Source: Eutrigla gurnardus
Lineage: Eukaryota; Chordata; Actinopteri; Perciformes; Triglidae
Length of the DNA: 64,000 nt
Assembly (NCBI GenBank): GCA_963514095.1
Contig: OY741271.1
Location: forward strand, 1-64,000
Reading direction: 5' to 3'
The position numbers and the translations under genes are program-made. Below, piece by piece: positions 15,401-26,740 of this stretch. Position 1 is the stretch's first letter. Each line of letters begins with the position of its first letter. The notes beneath the pieces are model-generated. The model did not search any database, was not told the DNA's origin, and saw only the letters and a program-made list of their open reading frames with translations.

Positions 15401-15684
15401 CTGCAATAGTGGTTAAAACGTGTGTTACCTGCAAATAACAGCTTAAAAGCCTCTTCCCTGCGTGAAACAGCTATTACAGCCTTTTCACCACATTAAACTT
15501 GTAAAAGCATTGTTTTGCACTTATTTGATGTTTAGACGCCATTTTGTGTTCAAAGACACTGGAATCACATTGAAACGAAAGCAGATCCACTCCAGAGTGC
15601 TTTTATGACTTAAATGTGTTGATCTCTGTGGGACATTGAAGAATGCAGCTTATTTGACAACTGACACTGCAATAGTGGTTAAAA
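12497..15684. repeat. Six-monomer higher-order repeat, period 1594 bp
   Basis: The rare variant cgtgtgatacctgc occurs at 12497, 14091 and 15685, steps of exactly 1594 bp. The rare change aacagcttataagcc occurs near 13570 and 15164, also 1594 apart, and gacgacattttg at about 12880 and 14474. Six monomers of about 266 bp make this unit. A further copy follows to about 16340, with one extra monomer (gtgatacc again at about 15955). This is direct evidence of higher-order amplification inside block I. Confidence 0.88.
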
Positions 15685-18600
15685 CGTGTGATACCTGCAA
15701 ATAACAGCTTAAAAGCCTCTTCCCTGCGTGAAACAGCTATTACAGCCTTTTCACCACATTAAACTTGTAAAAGCATTGTTTTGCACTTATTTGATGTTTA
15801 GACGCCATTTTGTGTTCAAAGACACTGGAATCACATTGAAACGAAAGCAGATCCACTCCAGAGTGCTTTTATGACTTAAATGTGTTGATCTCTGTGGGAC
15901 ATTGAAGAATGCAGCTTATTTGACAACTGACACTGCAATAGTGGTTAAAACGTGTGATACCTGCAAATAACAGCTTAAAATCCTCTTCCCTGCGTGAAAC
16001 AGCTATTACAGCCTTTTCACCACATTAAACTTGTAAAAGCATTGTTTTGCACTTATTTGATGTTTAGACGCCATTTTGTGTTCAAAGACACTGGAATCAC
16101 ATTGAAACGAAAGCAGATCCACTCCAGAGTGCTTTTATGACTTAAATGTGTTGATCTCGGTGGAACATTGAAGAATGCAGCTTATTTGACAACTGACACT
16201 GCAATAGTGGTTAAAACGTGTGTACCTGCAAATAACAGCTTAAAAGCCTCTTCCCTGCGTGAAACAGCTATTACAGCCTTTTCCCCACATTAAACTTGTA
16301 AAAGCATTGTTTTGCACTTATTTGATGTTTAGACGACATTTTGTGTTCAAAGACACTGGAATCACACTGAAACGAAAGCAGATCCACTCCAGAGTGCTTT
16401 TATGACTTAAATGTGTTGATCTCGGTGGGACATTGAAGAATGCAGCTTATTTGACAACTGACACTGCAATAGTGGTTAAAACGTGTGTTACCTGCAAATA
16501 ACAGCCCTGCGTGAAACAGCTATTACAGCCTTTTCACCACATTAAACTTGTAAAAGCATTGTTTTGCACTTATTTGATGTTTAGACTCCATTTTGTGTTC
16601 AAGACACTGGAATCACATTGAAACGAAAGCAGATCCACTCCAGAGTGCTTTTATGACTTAAATGTGTTGATCTCGGTGGGACATTGAAGAATGCAGCTTA
16701 TTTGACAACTGACACTGCAATAGTGGTTAAAACGTGTGTTACCTGCAAATAACAGCTTAAAAGCCTCTTCCCTGCGTGAAACAGCTATTACAGCCTTTTC
16801 ACCACATTAAACTTGTAAAAGCATTGTTTTGCACTTATATGATGTTTAGACGCCATTTTGTGTTCAAAGACACTGGAATCACATTGAAACGAAAGCAGAT
16901 CCACTCCAGAGTGCTGTTATGACTTAAATGTGTTGATCTCGGTGGGACATTGAAGAATGCAGCTTATTTGACAACTGACACTGCAATAGTGGTTAAAACG
17001 TGTGTACCTGCAAATAACAGCTTAAAAGCCTCTTCCCTGCGTGAAACAGCTATTTCAGCCTTTTCACCACATTAAACTTGTAAAAGCATTGTTTTGCACT
17101 TATTTGATGTTTAGACGCCATTTTGTGTTCAAAGACACTGGAATCACATTGAAACGAAAGCAGATCCACTCCAGAGTGCTGTTATGACTTAAATGTGTTG
17201 ATCTCGGTGGGACATTGAAGAATGCAGCTTATTTGACAACTGACACTGCAATAGTGGTTAAAACGTGTGTTACCTGCAAATAACAGCTTAAAAGCCTCTT
17301 CCCTGCGTGAAACAGCTATTACAGCCTTTTCACCACATTAAACTTGTAAAAGCATTGTTTTGCACTTATTTGATGTTTAGACGCCATTTTGTGTTCAAAG
17401 ACACTGGAATCACATTGAAACGAAAGCAGATCCACTCCAGAGTGCTTTTATGACTTAAATGTGTTGATCTCGGTGGGACATTGAAGAATGCAGCTTATTT
17501 GACAACTGACACTGCAATAGTGGTTAAAACGTGTGTTACCTGCAAATAACAGCCCTGCGTGAAACAGCTATTACAGCCTTTTCACCACATTAAACTTGTA
17601 AAAGCATTGTTTTGCACTTATTTGATGTTTAGACTCCATTTTGTGTTCAAGACACTGGAATCACATTGAAACGAAAGCAGATCCACTCCAGAGTGCTTTT
17701 ATGACTTAAATGTGTTGATCTCGGTGGGACATTGAAGAATGCAGCTTATTTGACAACTGACACTGCAATAGTGGTTAAAACGTGTGTTACCTGCAAATAA
17801 CAGCTTAAAAGCCTCTTCCCTGCGTGAAACAGCTATTACAGCCTTTTCACCACATTAAACTTGTAAAAGCATTGTTTTGCACTTATATGATGTTTAGACG
17901 CCATTTTGTGTTCAAAGACACTGGAATCACATTGAAACGAAAGCAGATCCACTCCAGAGTGCTGTTATGACTTAAATGTGTTGATCTCGGTGGGACATTG
18001 AAGAATGCAGCTTATTTGACAACTGACACTGCAATAGTGGTTAAAACGTGTGTTCCCTGCAAATAACAGCTTAAAAGCCTCTTCCCTGCGTGAAACAGCT
18101 ATTACAGCCTTTTCACCACATTAAACTTGTAAAAGCATTGTTTTGCACTTATTTGATGTTTAGACTCCATTTTGTGTTCAAGACACTGGAATCACATTGA
18201 AACGAAAGCAGATCCACTCCAGAGTGCTTTTATGACTTAAATGTGTTGATCTCGGTGGGACATTGAAGAATGCAGCTTATTTGACAACTGACACTGCAAT
18301 AGTGGTTAAAACGTGTGTTACCTGCAAATAACAGCTTAAAAGCCTCTTCCCTGCGTGAAACAGCTATTACAGCCTTTTCACCACATTAAACTTGTAAAAG
18401 CATTGTTTTGCACTTATATGATGTTTAGACGCCATTTTGTGTTCAAAGACACTGGAATCACATTGAAACGAAAGCAGATCCACTCCAGAGTGCTGTTATG
18501 ACTTAAATGTGTTGATCTCGGTGGGACATTGAAGAATGCAGCTTATTTGACAACTGACACTGCAATAGTGGTTAAAACGTGTGTACCTGCAAATAACAGC

Positions 18601-21600
18601 TTAAAAGCCTCTTCCCTGCGTGAAACAGCTATTTCAGCCTTTTCACCACATTAAACTTGTAAAAGCATTGTTTTGCACTTATTTGATGTTTAGACGCCAT
18701 TTTGTGTTCAAAGACACTGGAATCACATTGAAACGAAAGCAGATCCACTCCAGAGTGCTGTTATGACTTAAATGTGTTGATCTCGGTGGGACATTGAAGA
18801 ATGCAGCTTATTTGACAACTGACACTGCAATAGTGGTTAAAACGTGTGTTACCTGCAAATAACAGCTTAAAAGCCTCTTCCCTGCGTGAAACAGCTATTA
18901 CAGCCTTTTCACCACATTAAACTTGTAAAAGCATTGTTTTGCACTTATTTGATGTTTAGACGCCATTTTGTGTTCAAAGACACTGGAATCACATTGAAAC
19001 GAAAGCAGATCCACTCCAGAGTGCTTTTATGACTTAAATGTGTTGATCTCGGTGGGACATTGAAGAATGCAGCTTATTTGACAACTGACACTGCAATAGT
19101 GGTTAAAACGTGTGTTACCTGCAAATAACAGCTTAAAAGCCTCTTCCCTGCGTGAAACAGCTATTACAGCCTTTTCACCACATTAAACTTGTAAAAGCAT
19201 TGTTTTGCACTTATTTGATGTTTTGTGTTCAAAGACACTGGAATCACATTGAAACGAAAGCAGATCCACTCCAGAGTGCTTTTATGACTTAAATGTGTTG
19301 ATCTCTGTGGGACATTGAAGAATGCAGCTTATTTGACAACTGACACTGCAATAGTGGTTAAAACGTGTGTTACCTGCAAATAACAGCTTAAAAGCCTCTT
19401 CCCTGCGTGAAACAGCTATTACAGCCTTTTCACCACATTAAACTTGTAAAAGCATTGTTTTGCACTTATTTGATGTTTAGACGCCATTTTGTGTTCAAAG
19501 ACACTGGAATCACATTGAAACGAAAGAAGATCCACTCCAGAGTGCTGTTATGACTTAAATGTGTTGATCTCGGTGGGACATTGAAGAATGCAGCTTATTT
19601 GACAACTGACACTGCAATAGTGGTTAAAACGTGTGTTACCTGCAAATAACAGCTTAAAAGCCTCTTCCCTGCGTGAAACAGCTATTACAGCCTTTTCACC
19701 ACATTAAACTTGTAAAAGCATTGTTTTGCACTTATTTGATGTTTAGACGCCATTTTGTGTTCAAAGACACTGGAATCACATTGAAACGAAAGCAGATCCA
19801 CTCCAGAGTGCTGTTATGACTTAAATGTGTTGATCTCGGTGGGACATTGAAGAATGCAGCTTATTTGACAACTGACACTACAATAGTGGTTAAAACGTGT
19901 GTACCTGCAAATAACAGCTTAAAAGCCTCTTCCCTGCGTGAAACAGCTAATATCAGCCTTTTCCCCGCATTAAACTTGTAAAAGCATTGTTTTGCACTTA
20001 TTTGATGTTTAGACGCCATTTTGTGTTCAAAGACACTGGAATCACACTGAAACGAAAGCAGATCCACTCCAGAGTGCTTTTATGACTTAAATGTGTTGAT
20101 CTCGGTGGGACATTGAAGAATGCAGCTTATTTGACAAACTGACACTGCAATAGTGGTTAAAACGCATGTTACCTGCAAATGACAGCTTAAAAGCCTCTTT
20201 CCTGCGTGAAACAGCTATTTCCGGCTTTTTCCCCACATTAAACTTGCAAAAGCATTGTTTTGCACTTATTTGATGTTTGGACGCCATTTTGTGTTGAAAG
20301 ACAGTGGACTCACAATGAAACGAAAGAATATCCACTCCAGAGTGCTTTTATGACTTAAATGTGTTGATATCGGTGGGACATTGAAGAATGCAGCTTATTT
20401 GACAAACTGACACTGCAATAGTGGCTAAAACGCATGTTACCTGCAAATAACAGCTTAAAAGCCTCTTTCCTGCGTGAAACAGCTATTCCCGGCTTTTTGC
20501 CCACATTAAACTTGTAAAAGCATTGTTTTGCACTTATTTGATGTTTAGACGCCATTTTGTGTTCAAAGACACTGGATTCACACTGAAACGAGAGAATATC
20601 CACTCCAGAGTGCTTTTATGACTTAAATGTGTTGATATCGGTGGGACATTGAAGAATGCAGCTTATTTGACAACTGACACTGCAATAGTGGCTAAAACGC
20701 ATGTTACCTGCAAATAACAACTTAAAAGCCTCTTTCCTGCGTGAAACAGCTATTACAGCCTTTTCCCCACATTAAACTTGTAAAAGCATTGTTTTGCACT
20801 TATTTGATGTTTAGACGCCATTTTGTGTTCATAGACACTGGAATCACATTGAAACGAAAGAAGATCCACTCCAGAGTGCTGTTATGACTTAAATGTGTTG
20901 ATCTCGGTGGGACATTGAAGAATGCAGCTTATTTGACAACTGACACTCCAATAGTGGTTAAAATGTGTGTTACCTGCAAATAACAGCTTAAAAGCCTCTT
21001 CCCTGCGTGAAACAGCTATTTCCGGCTTTTTGCCCACATTAAACTTGCAAAAGCATTGTTTTGCACTTATTTGATGTTTGGACGCCATTTTGTGTTGAAA
21101 GACAGTGGACTCACAATGAAACGAAAGAATATCCACTCCAGAGTGCTTTTATGACTTAAATGTGTTGATATCGGTGGGACATTGAAGAATGCAGCTTATT
21201 TGACAACTGACACTGCAATAGTGGTTAAAACGCATGTTACCTGCAAATAACAGCTTAAAAGCCTCTTTCCTGCGTGAAACAGCTATTTCCGGCTTTTCCG
21301 GCTTTTTGCCGACATTAAACTTGCAAAAGCATTGTTTTGCACTTATTTGATGTTTAGACGCCATTTTGTGTTCAAAGACACTGGAATCACATTGAAACGA
21401 AAGAAGATCCACTCCAGAGTGCTGTTATGACTTAAATGTGTTGATATCGGTGGGACATTGAAGAATGCAGCTTATTTGACAACTCACACTGCAATAGTGG
21501 TTAAAACGTGTGTTACCTGCAAATAACAGCTTAAAAGCCTCTTTCCTGCGTGAAACAGCTATTTCCGGCTTTTCCGGCTTTTTGCCCACATTAAACTTGC

Positions 21601-23493
21601 AAAAGCATTGTTTTGCACTTATTTGATATTTAGACGCCATTTTGTGTTCAAAGACACTGGAATCACATTGAAAAGAAAGAAGATCCACTCCAGAGTGCTT
21701 TTATGACTTAAATGTGTTGATATCGGTGGGACATTGAAGAATGCAGCTTATTTGACAAACTGACACTGCAATAGTGGTTAAAACGCATGTTACCTGCAAA
21801 TGACAGCTTAAAAGCCTCTTTCCTGCGTGAAACAGCTATTTCCGGCTTTTTCCCCACATTAAACTTGCAAAAGCATTGTTTTGCACTTATTTGATGTTTG
21901 GACGCCATTTTGTGTTGAAAGACAGTGGACTCACAATGAAACGAAAGAATATCCACTCCAGAGTGCTTTTATGACTTAAATGTGTTGATATCGGTGGGAC
22001 ATTGAAGAATGCAGCTTATTTGACAAACTGACACTGCAATAGTGGCTAAAACGCATGTTACCTGCAAATAACAGCTTAAAAGCCTCTTTCCTGCGTGAAA
22101 CAGCTATTCCCGGCTTTTTGCCCACATTAAACTTGTAAAAGCATTGTTTTGCACTTATTTGATGTTTAGACGCCATTTTGTGTTCAAAGACACTGGATTC
22201 ACACTGAAACGAGAGAATATCCACTCCAGAGTGCTTTTATGACTTAAATGTGTTGATATCGGTGGGACATTGAAGAATGCAGCTTATTTGACAACTGACA
22301 CTGCAATAGTGGCTAAAACGCATGTTACCTGCAAATAACAACTTAAAAGCCTCTTTCCTGCGTGAAACAGCTATTACAGCCTTTTCCCCACATTAAACTT
22401 GTAAAAGCATTGTTTTGCACTTATTTGATGTTTAGACGCCATTTTGTGTTCATAGACACTGGATTCACACTGAAACGAAAGAAGATCCACTCCAGAGTGC
22501 TTTTATGACTTAAATGTGTTGATATCGGTGGGACATTGAAGAATGCAGCTTATTTGACAAACTGACACTGCAATAGTGGTTAAAACGCATGTTACCTGCA
22601 AATGACAGCTTAAAAGCCTCTTTCCTGCGTGAAACAGCTATTTCCGGCTTTTTGCCCACATTAAACTTGCAAAAGCATTGTTTTGCACTTATTTGATGTT
22701 TGGACGCCATTTTGTGTTGAAAGACAGTGGACTCACAATGAAACGAAAGAATATCCACTCCAGAGTGCTTTTATGACTTAAATGTGTTGATATCGGTGGG
22801 ACATTGAAGAATGCAGCTTATTTGACAAACTGACACTGCAATAGTGGCTAAAACGCATGTTACCTGCAAATAACAGCTTAAAAGCCTCTTTCCTGCGTGA
22901 AACAGCTATTCCCGGCTTTTTGCCCACATTAAACTTGTAAAAGCATTGTTTTGCACTTATTTGATGTTTAGACGCCATTTTGTGTTCAAAGACACTGGAT
23001 TCACACTGAAACGAGAGAATATCCACTCCAGAGTGCTTTTATGACTTAAATGTGTTGATATCGGTGGGACATTGAAGAATGCAGCTTATTTGACAACTGA
23101 CACTGCAATAGTGGCTAAAACGCATGTTACCTGCAAATAACAACTTAAAAGCCTCTTTCCTGCGTGAAACAGCTATTACAGCCTTTTCCCCACATTAAAC
23201 TTGTAAAAGCATTGTTTTGCACTTATTTGATGTTTAGACGCCATTTTGTGTTCAAAGACACTGGATTCACACTGAAACGAAAGAAGATCCACTCCAGAGT
23301 GCTTTTATGACTTAAATGTGTTGATATCGGTGGGACATTGAAGAATGCAGCTTATTTGACAAACTGACACTGCAATAGTGGTTAAAACGCATGTTACCTG
23401 CAAATAACAGCTTAAAAGCCTCTTTCCTGCGTGAAACACCTATTACAGCCTTTTCCCCACATGAAACTTGGTAAAACCACTGTTTTGCACTTA

Positions 23494-24137
23494 CCGTAGA
23501 TGACCATTTAGTAGCCCGGGCGTTTAATATGCTAAATCGACTTGGAGCCCAGGCGTTTATAAGAACCAGGCGCGTATTTGCAACAGGCTACAATTTATTT
23601 TTGCAATGAGCAGCACCAGACCATCATGCAAAGAACAAGGAGCTCACCATAGCACCACTGGAACAAAACTACTTTTTCCCCCCGACGCATCTTTATTGAC
23701 ATCAGACAATAAATACAAAGACAGTTTGTCTGTGTTACCGCGACACAGGGAGCTGATCAGAGCAGTGTTATGAATGATAACGGAAGGGGGGGTCGATCGC
23801 GGTAATTTCAACACTGTACATTAGCGCATTTATCTATATCCCTATATCCCTCAGTCTAGCGCGCCTGTGTTTGTGTGTCTGTGTGTGTGTGTGCGCGCGC
23901 CTGCATGCGAGAGAGAGAGAGAGCGCGAGAGGAGGGGCTGACTGACAGAAGAGGTGAGAGCCGGTGAAGTGCTGTTAAAAAAAAACTTTTGTTTTCTGTG
24001 CAAGACTATGGTAAACACTTAATCGCCCGGGCGTTTAATTGAACCGGCGTTTATTATGCCAAATGAGGTCGGACCCCCGGCGGCTATTAGAGCACAGGCG
24101 CGTATTTGCACGCGGGCGATTATTTGGTCATCTACGG
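23494..24137. mobile_element. 644-bp non-autonomous element with TIRs and TA target duplication
   Basis: The element interrupts a satellite monomer between gcactTA and TAtttgatg; the uninterrupted monomer reads gcacttatttgatg, so TA was duplicated. Its ends are inverted: ccgtagatgacca at the left and tggtcatctacgg at the right. Subterminal copies of a cccgggcgtttaat-type motif occur near both ends (left about 23515, right about 24023). It holds no coding sequence; a GT/GA microsatellite lies at 23867-23931. TA duplication fits the Tc1/mariner/pogo (IS630) group, but no named family is recognised. A 61-codon open frame that runs from its right end into the satellite is judged incidental. Confidence 0.9.
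23867..23931. repeat. GT/GC/GA microsatellite inside the TA element
   Basis: Runs of tgtgtgtgtg, cgcgcgc and gagagagagag in succession. The same tract appears in the second copy at 25582-25646 with no length change seen, which supports a recent duplication. Confidence 0.9.
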
Positions 24138-25208
24138 TATTTGATGTTTAGATGCCATTTTGTGTTGAAAGACACTGGATTCACGCTGGAACGAAAGAAG
24201 ATCCACTCCAGAGTGCTTTTATGACTTAAATGTGTTGATATCGGTGGGACATTGAAGAATGCAGCTTATTTGACAACTGACACTGCAATAGTGGTTAAAA
24301 CGCATGTTACCTGCAAATGACAGCTTAAAAGCCTCTTTCCTGCGTGAAACAGCTATTTCCGGCTTTTTCCCCACATTAAACTTGCAAAAGCATTGTTTTG
24401 CACTTATTTGATGTTTGGACGCCATTTTGTGTTGAAAGACAGTGGACTCACAATGAAACGAAAGAATATCCACTCCAGAGTGCTTTTATGACTTAAATGT
24501 GTTGATATCGGTGGGACATTGAAGAATGCAGCTTATTTGACAAACTGACACTGCAATAGTGGCTAAAACGCATGTTACCTGCAAATAACAGCTTAAAAGC
24601 CTCTTTCCTGCGTGAAACACCTATTCCCGGCTTTTTGCCCACATTAAACTTGTAAAAGCATTGTTTTGCACTTATTTGATGTTTAGATGCCATTTTGTGT
24701 TCAAAGACACTGGATTCACACTGAAACGAGAGAATATCCACTCCAGAGTGCTTTTATGACTTAAATGTGTTGATATCGGTGGGACATTGAAGAATGCAGC
24801 TTATTTGACAACTGACACTGCAATAGTGGCTAAAACGCATGTTACCTGCAAATAACAACTTAAAAGCCTCTTTCCTGCGTGAAACAGCTATTACAGCCTT
24901 TTCCCCACATTAAACTTGTAAAAGCATTGTTTTGCACTTATTTGATGTTTAGACGCCATTTTGTGTTCAAAGACACTGGATTCACACTGAAACGAAAGAA
25001 GATCCACTCCAGAGTGCTTTTATGACTTAAATGTGTTGATATCGGTGGGACATTGAAGAATGCAGCTTATTTGACAAACTGACACTGCAATAGTGGTTAA
25101 AACGCATGTTACCTGCAAATAACAGCTTAAAAGCCTCTTTCCTGCGTGAAACACCTATTACAGCCTTTTCCCCACATGAAACTTGGTAAAACCACTGTTT
25201 TGCACTTA

Positions 25209-25852
25209 CCGTAGATGACCATTTAGTAGCCCGGGCGTTTAATATGCTAAATCGACTTGGAGCCCAGGCGTTTATAAGAACCAGGCGCGTATTTGCAACA
25301 GGCTACAATTTATTTTTGCAATGAGCAGCACCAGACCATCATGCAAAGAACAAGGAGCTCACCATAGCACCACTGGAACAAAACTACTTTTTCCCCCCGA
25401 CGCATCTTTATTGACATCAGACAATAAATACAAAGACAGTTTGTCTGTGTTACCGCGACACAGGGAGCTGATCAGAGCAGTGTTATGAATGATAACGGAA
25501 GGGGGGGTCGATCGCGGTAATTTCAACACTGTACATTAGCGCATTTATCTATATCCCTATATCCCTCAGTCTAGCGCGCCTGTGTTTGTGTGTCTGTGTG
25601 TGTGTGTGCGCGCGCCTGCATGCGAGAGAGAGAGAGAGCGCGAGAGGAGGGGCTGACTGACAGAAGAGGTGAGAGCCGGTGAAGTGCTGTTAAAAAAAAA
25701 CTTTTGTTTTCTGTGCAAGACTATGGTAAACACTTAATCGCCCGGGCGTTTAATTGAACCGGCGTTTATTATGCCAAATGAGGTCGGACCCCCGGCGGCT
25801 ATTAGAGCACAGGCGCGTATTTGCACGCGGGCGATTATTTGGTCATCTACGG
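25209..25852. mobile_element. Second copy of the 644-bp TA-target element
   Basis: By eye this copy is base-for-base the same as the one 1715 bp upstream and sits in the same position of the same monomer subtype, with the same TA flanks. The shared flanks show that it arose by duplication of the host satellite segment and not by a new insertion. The microsatellite of the first copy is here at 25582-25646. Confidence 0.9.
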
Positions 25853-26740
25853 TATTTGATGTTTAGATGCCATTTTGTGTTGAAAGACACTGGATTCACG
25901 CTGGAACGAAAGAAGATCCACTCCAGAGTGCTTTTATGACTTAAATGTGTTGATATCGGTGGGACATTGAAGAATGCAGCTTATTTGACAACTGACACTG
26001 CAATAGTGGTTAAAACGCATGTTACCTGCAAATGACAGCTTAAAAGCCTCTTTCCTGCGTGAAACAGCTATTTCCGGCTTTTTCCCCACATTAAACTTGC
26101 AAAAGCATTGTTTTGCACTTATTTGATGTTTGGACGCCATTTTGTGTTGAAAGACAGTGGACTCACAATGAAACGAAAGAATATCCACTCCAGAGTGCTT
26201 TTATGACTTAAATGTGTTGATATCGGTGGGACATTGAAGAATGCAGCTTATTTGACAAACTGACACTGCAATAGTGGCTAAAACGCATGTTACCTGCAAA
26301 TAACAGCTTAAAAGCCTCTTTCCTGCGTGAAACACCTATTCCCGGCTTTTTGCCCACATTAAACTTGTAAAAGCATTGTTTTGCACTTATTTGATGTTTA
26401 GATGCCATTTTGTGTTCAAAGACACTGGATTCACACTGAAACGAGAGAATATCCACTCCAGAGTGCTTTTATGACTTAAATGTGTTGATATCGGTGGGAC
26501 ATTGAAGAATGCAGCTTATTTGACAACTGACACTGCAATAGTGGCTAAAACGCATGTTACCTGCAAATAACAACTTAAAAGCCTCTTTCCTGCGTGAAAC
26601 AGCTATTACAGCCTTTTCCCCACATTAAACTTGTAAAAGCATTGTTTTGCACTTATTTGATGTTTAGACGCCATTTTGTGTTCAAAGACACTGGATTCAC
26701 ACTGAAACGAAAGAAGATCCACTCCAGAGTGCTTTTATGA

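Larger units (their letters stand above)
1..19860. repeat. Satellite block I, homogeneous 266-bp subtype
   Basis: About 75 monomers with the diagnostic bases acgtgtgttacc, gatctcggtggg and cattgaaacgaaag. Monomers differ from each other at only a few positions, mostly a/c in gaaag(c/a)agatcc, g/t in gtgct(g/t)ttatg, and gacac(a/t)gcaatagtg(g/c). Short-monomer variants lack about 17 bp, so that aacagccctgcgtg replaces aacagcttaaaagcc..., near 6745, 7000, 9910, 11215, 11735, 16500 and 17550. Two monomers, near 10788 and 19220, lack 11 bp at gatgttttgtgttc. Such shared indels mark higher-order duplications. No gene is present. Confidence 0.95.
19861..26740. repeat. Satellite block II, diverged subtype with 802-bp higher-order unit
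   Basis: From here monomers switch to acgcatgttacc, gatatcggtggg, gacaaactgacactgc and a cattaaacttgcaaaagc variant. A three-monomer unit of about 802 bp repeats: the pair of monomers at 21708 and 21976 returns at 22510 and 22778. Some monomers contain an extra 9-bp duplication (ttccggcttttccggc near 21290 and 21565). On the minus strand many monomers stay open for 82-87 codons, but 268 is not a multiple of three and nothing supports translation. The block contains both copies of the 644-bp TA-target element. Confidence 0.93.

Noticed and set aside
1..19860. CENP-B box in the satellite monomer
   Set aside because: The minus strand has ctttcgtttcaatgtga, which shares ttcg....a with the box but lacks the required cggg, so it is not a CENP-B box.
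23740..23830. Host promoter or CpG island in the TA element
   Set aside because: The GC-rich stretch is internal to a duplicated non-coding transposable element with no linked gene.
24039..24224. Plus-strand 61-codon frame at the TA element edge (also 25754-25939)
   Set aside because: It spans the element's inverted end and the satellite, which is the mark of a chance frame.
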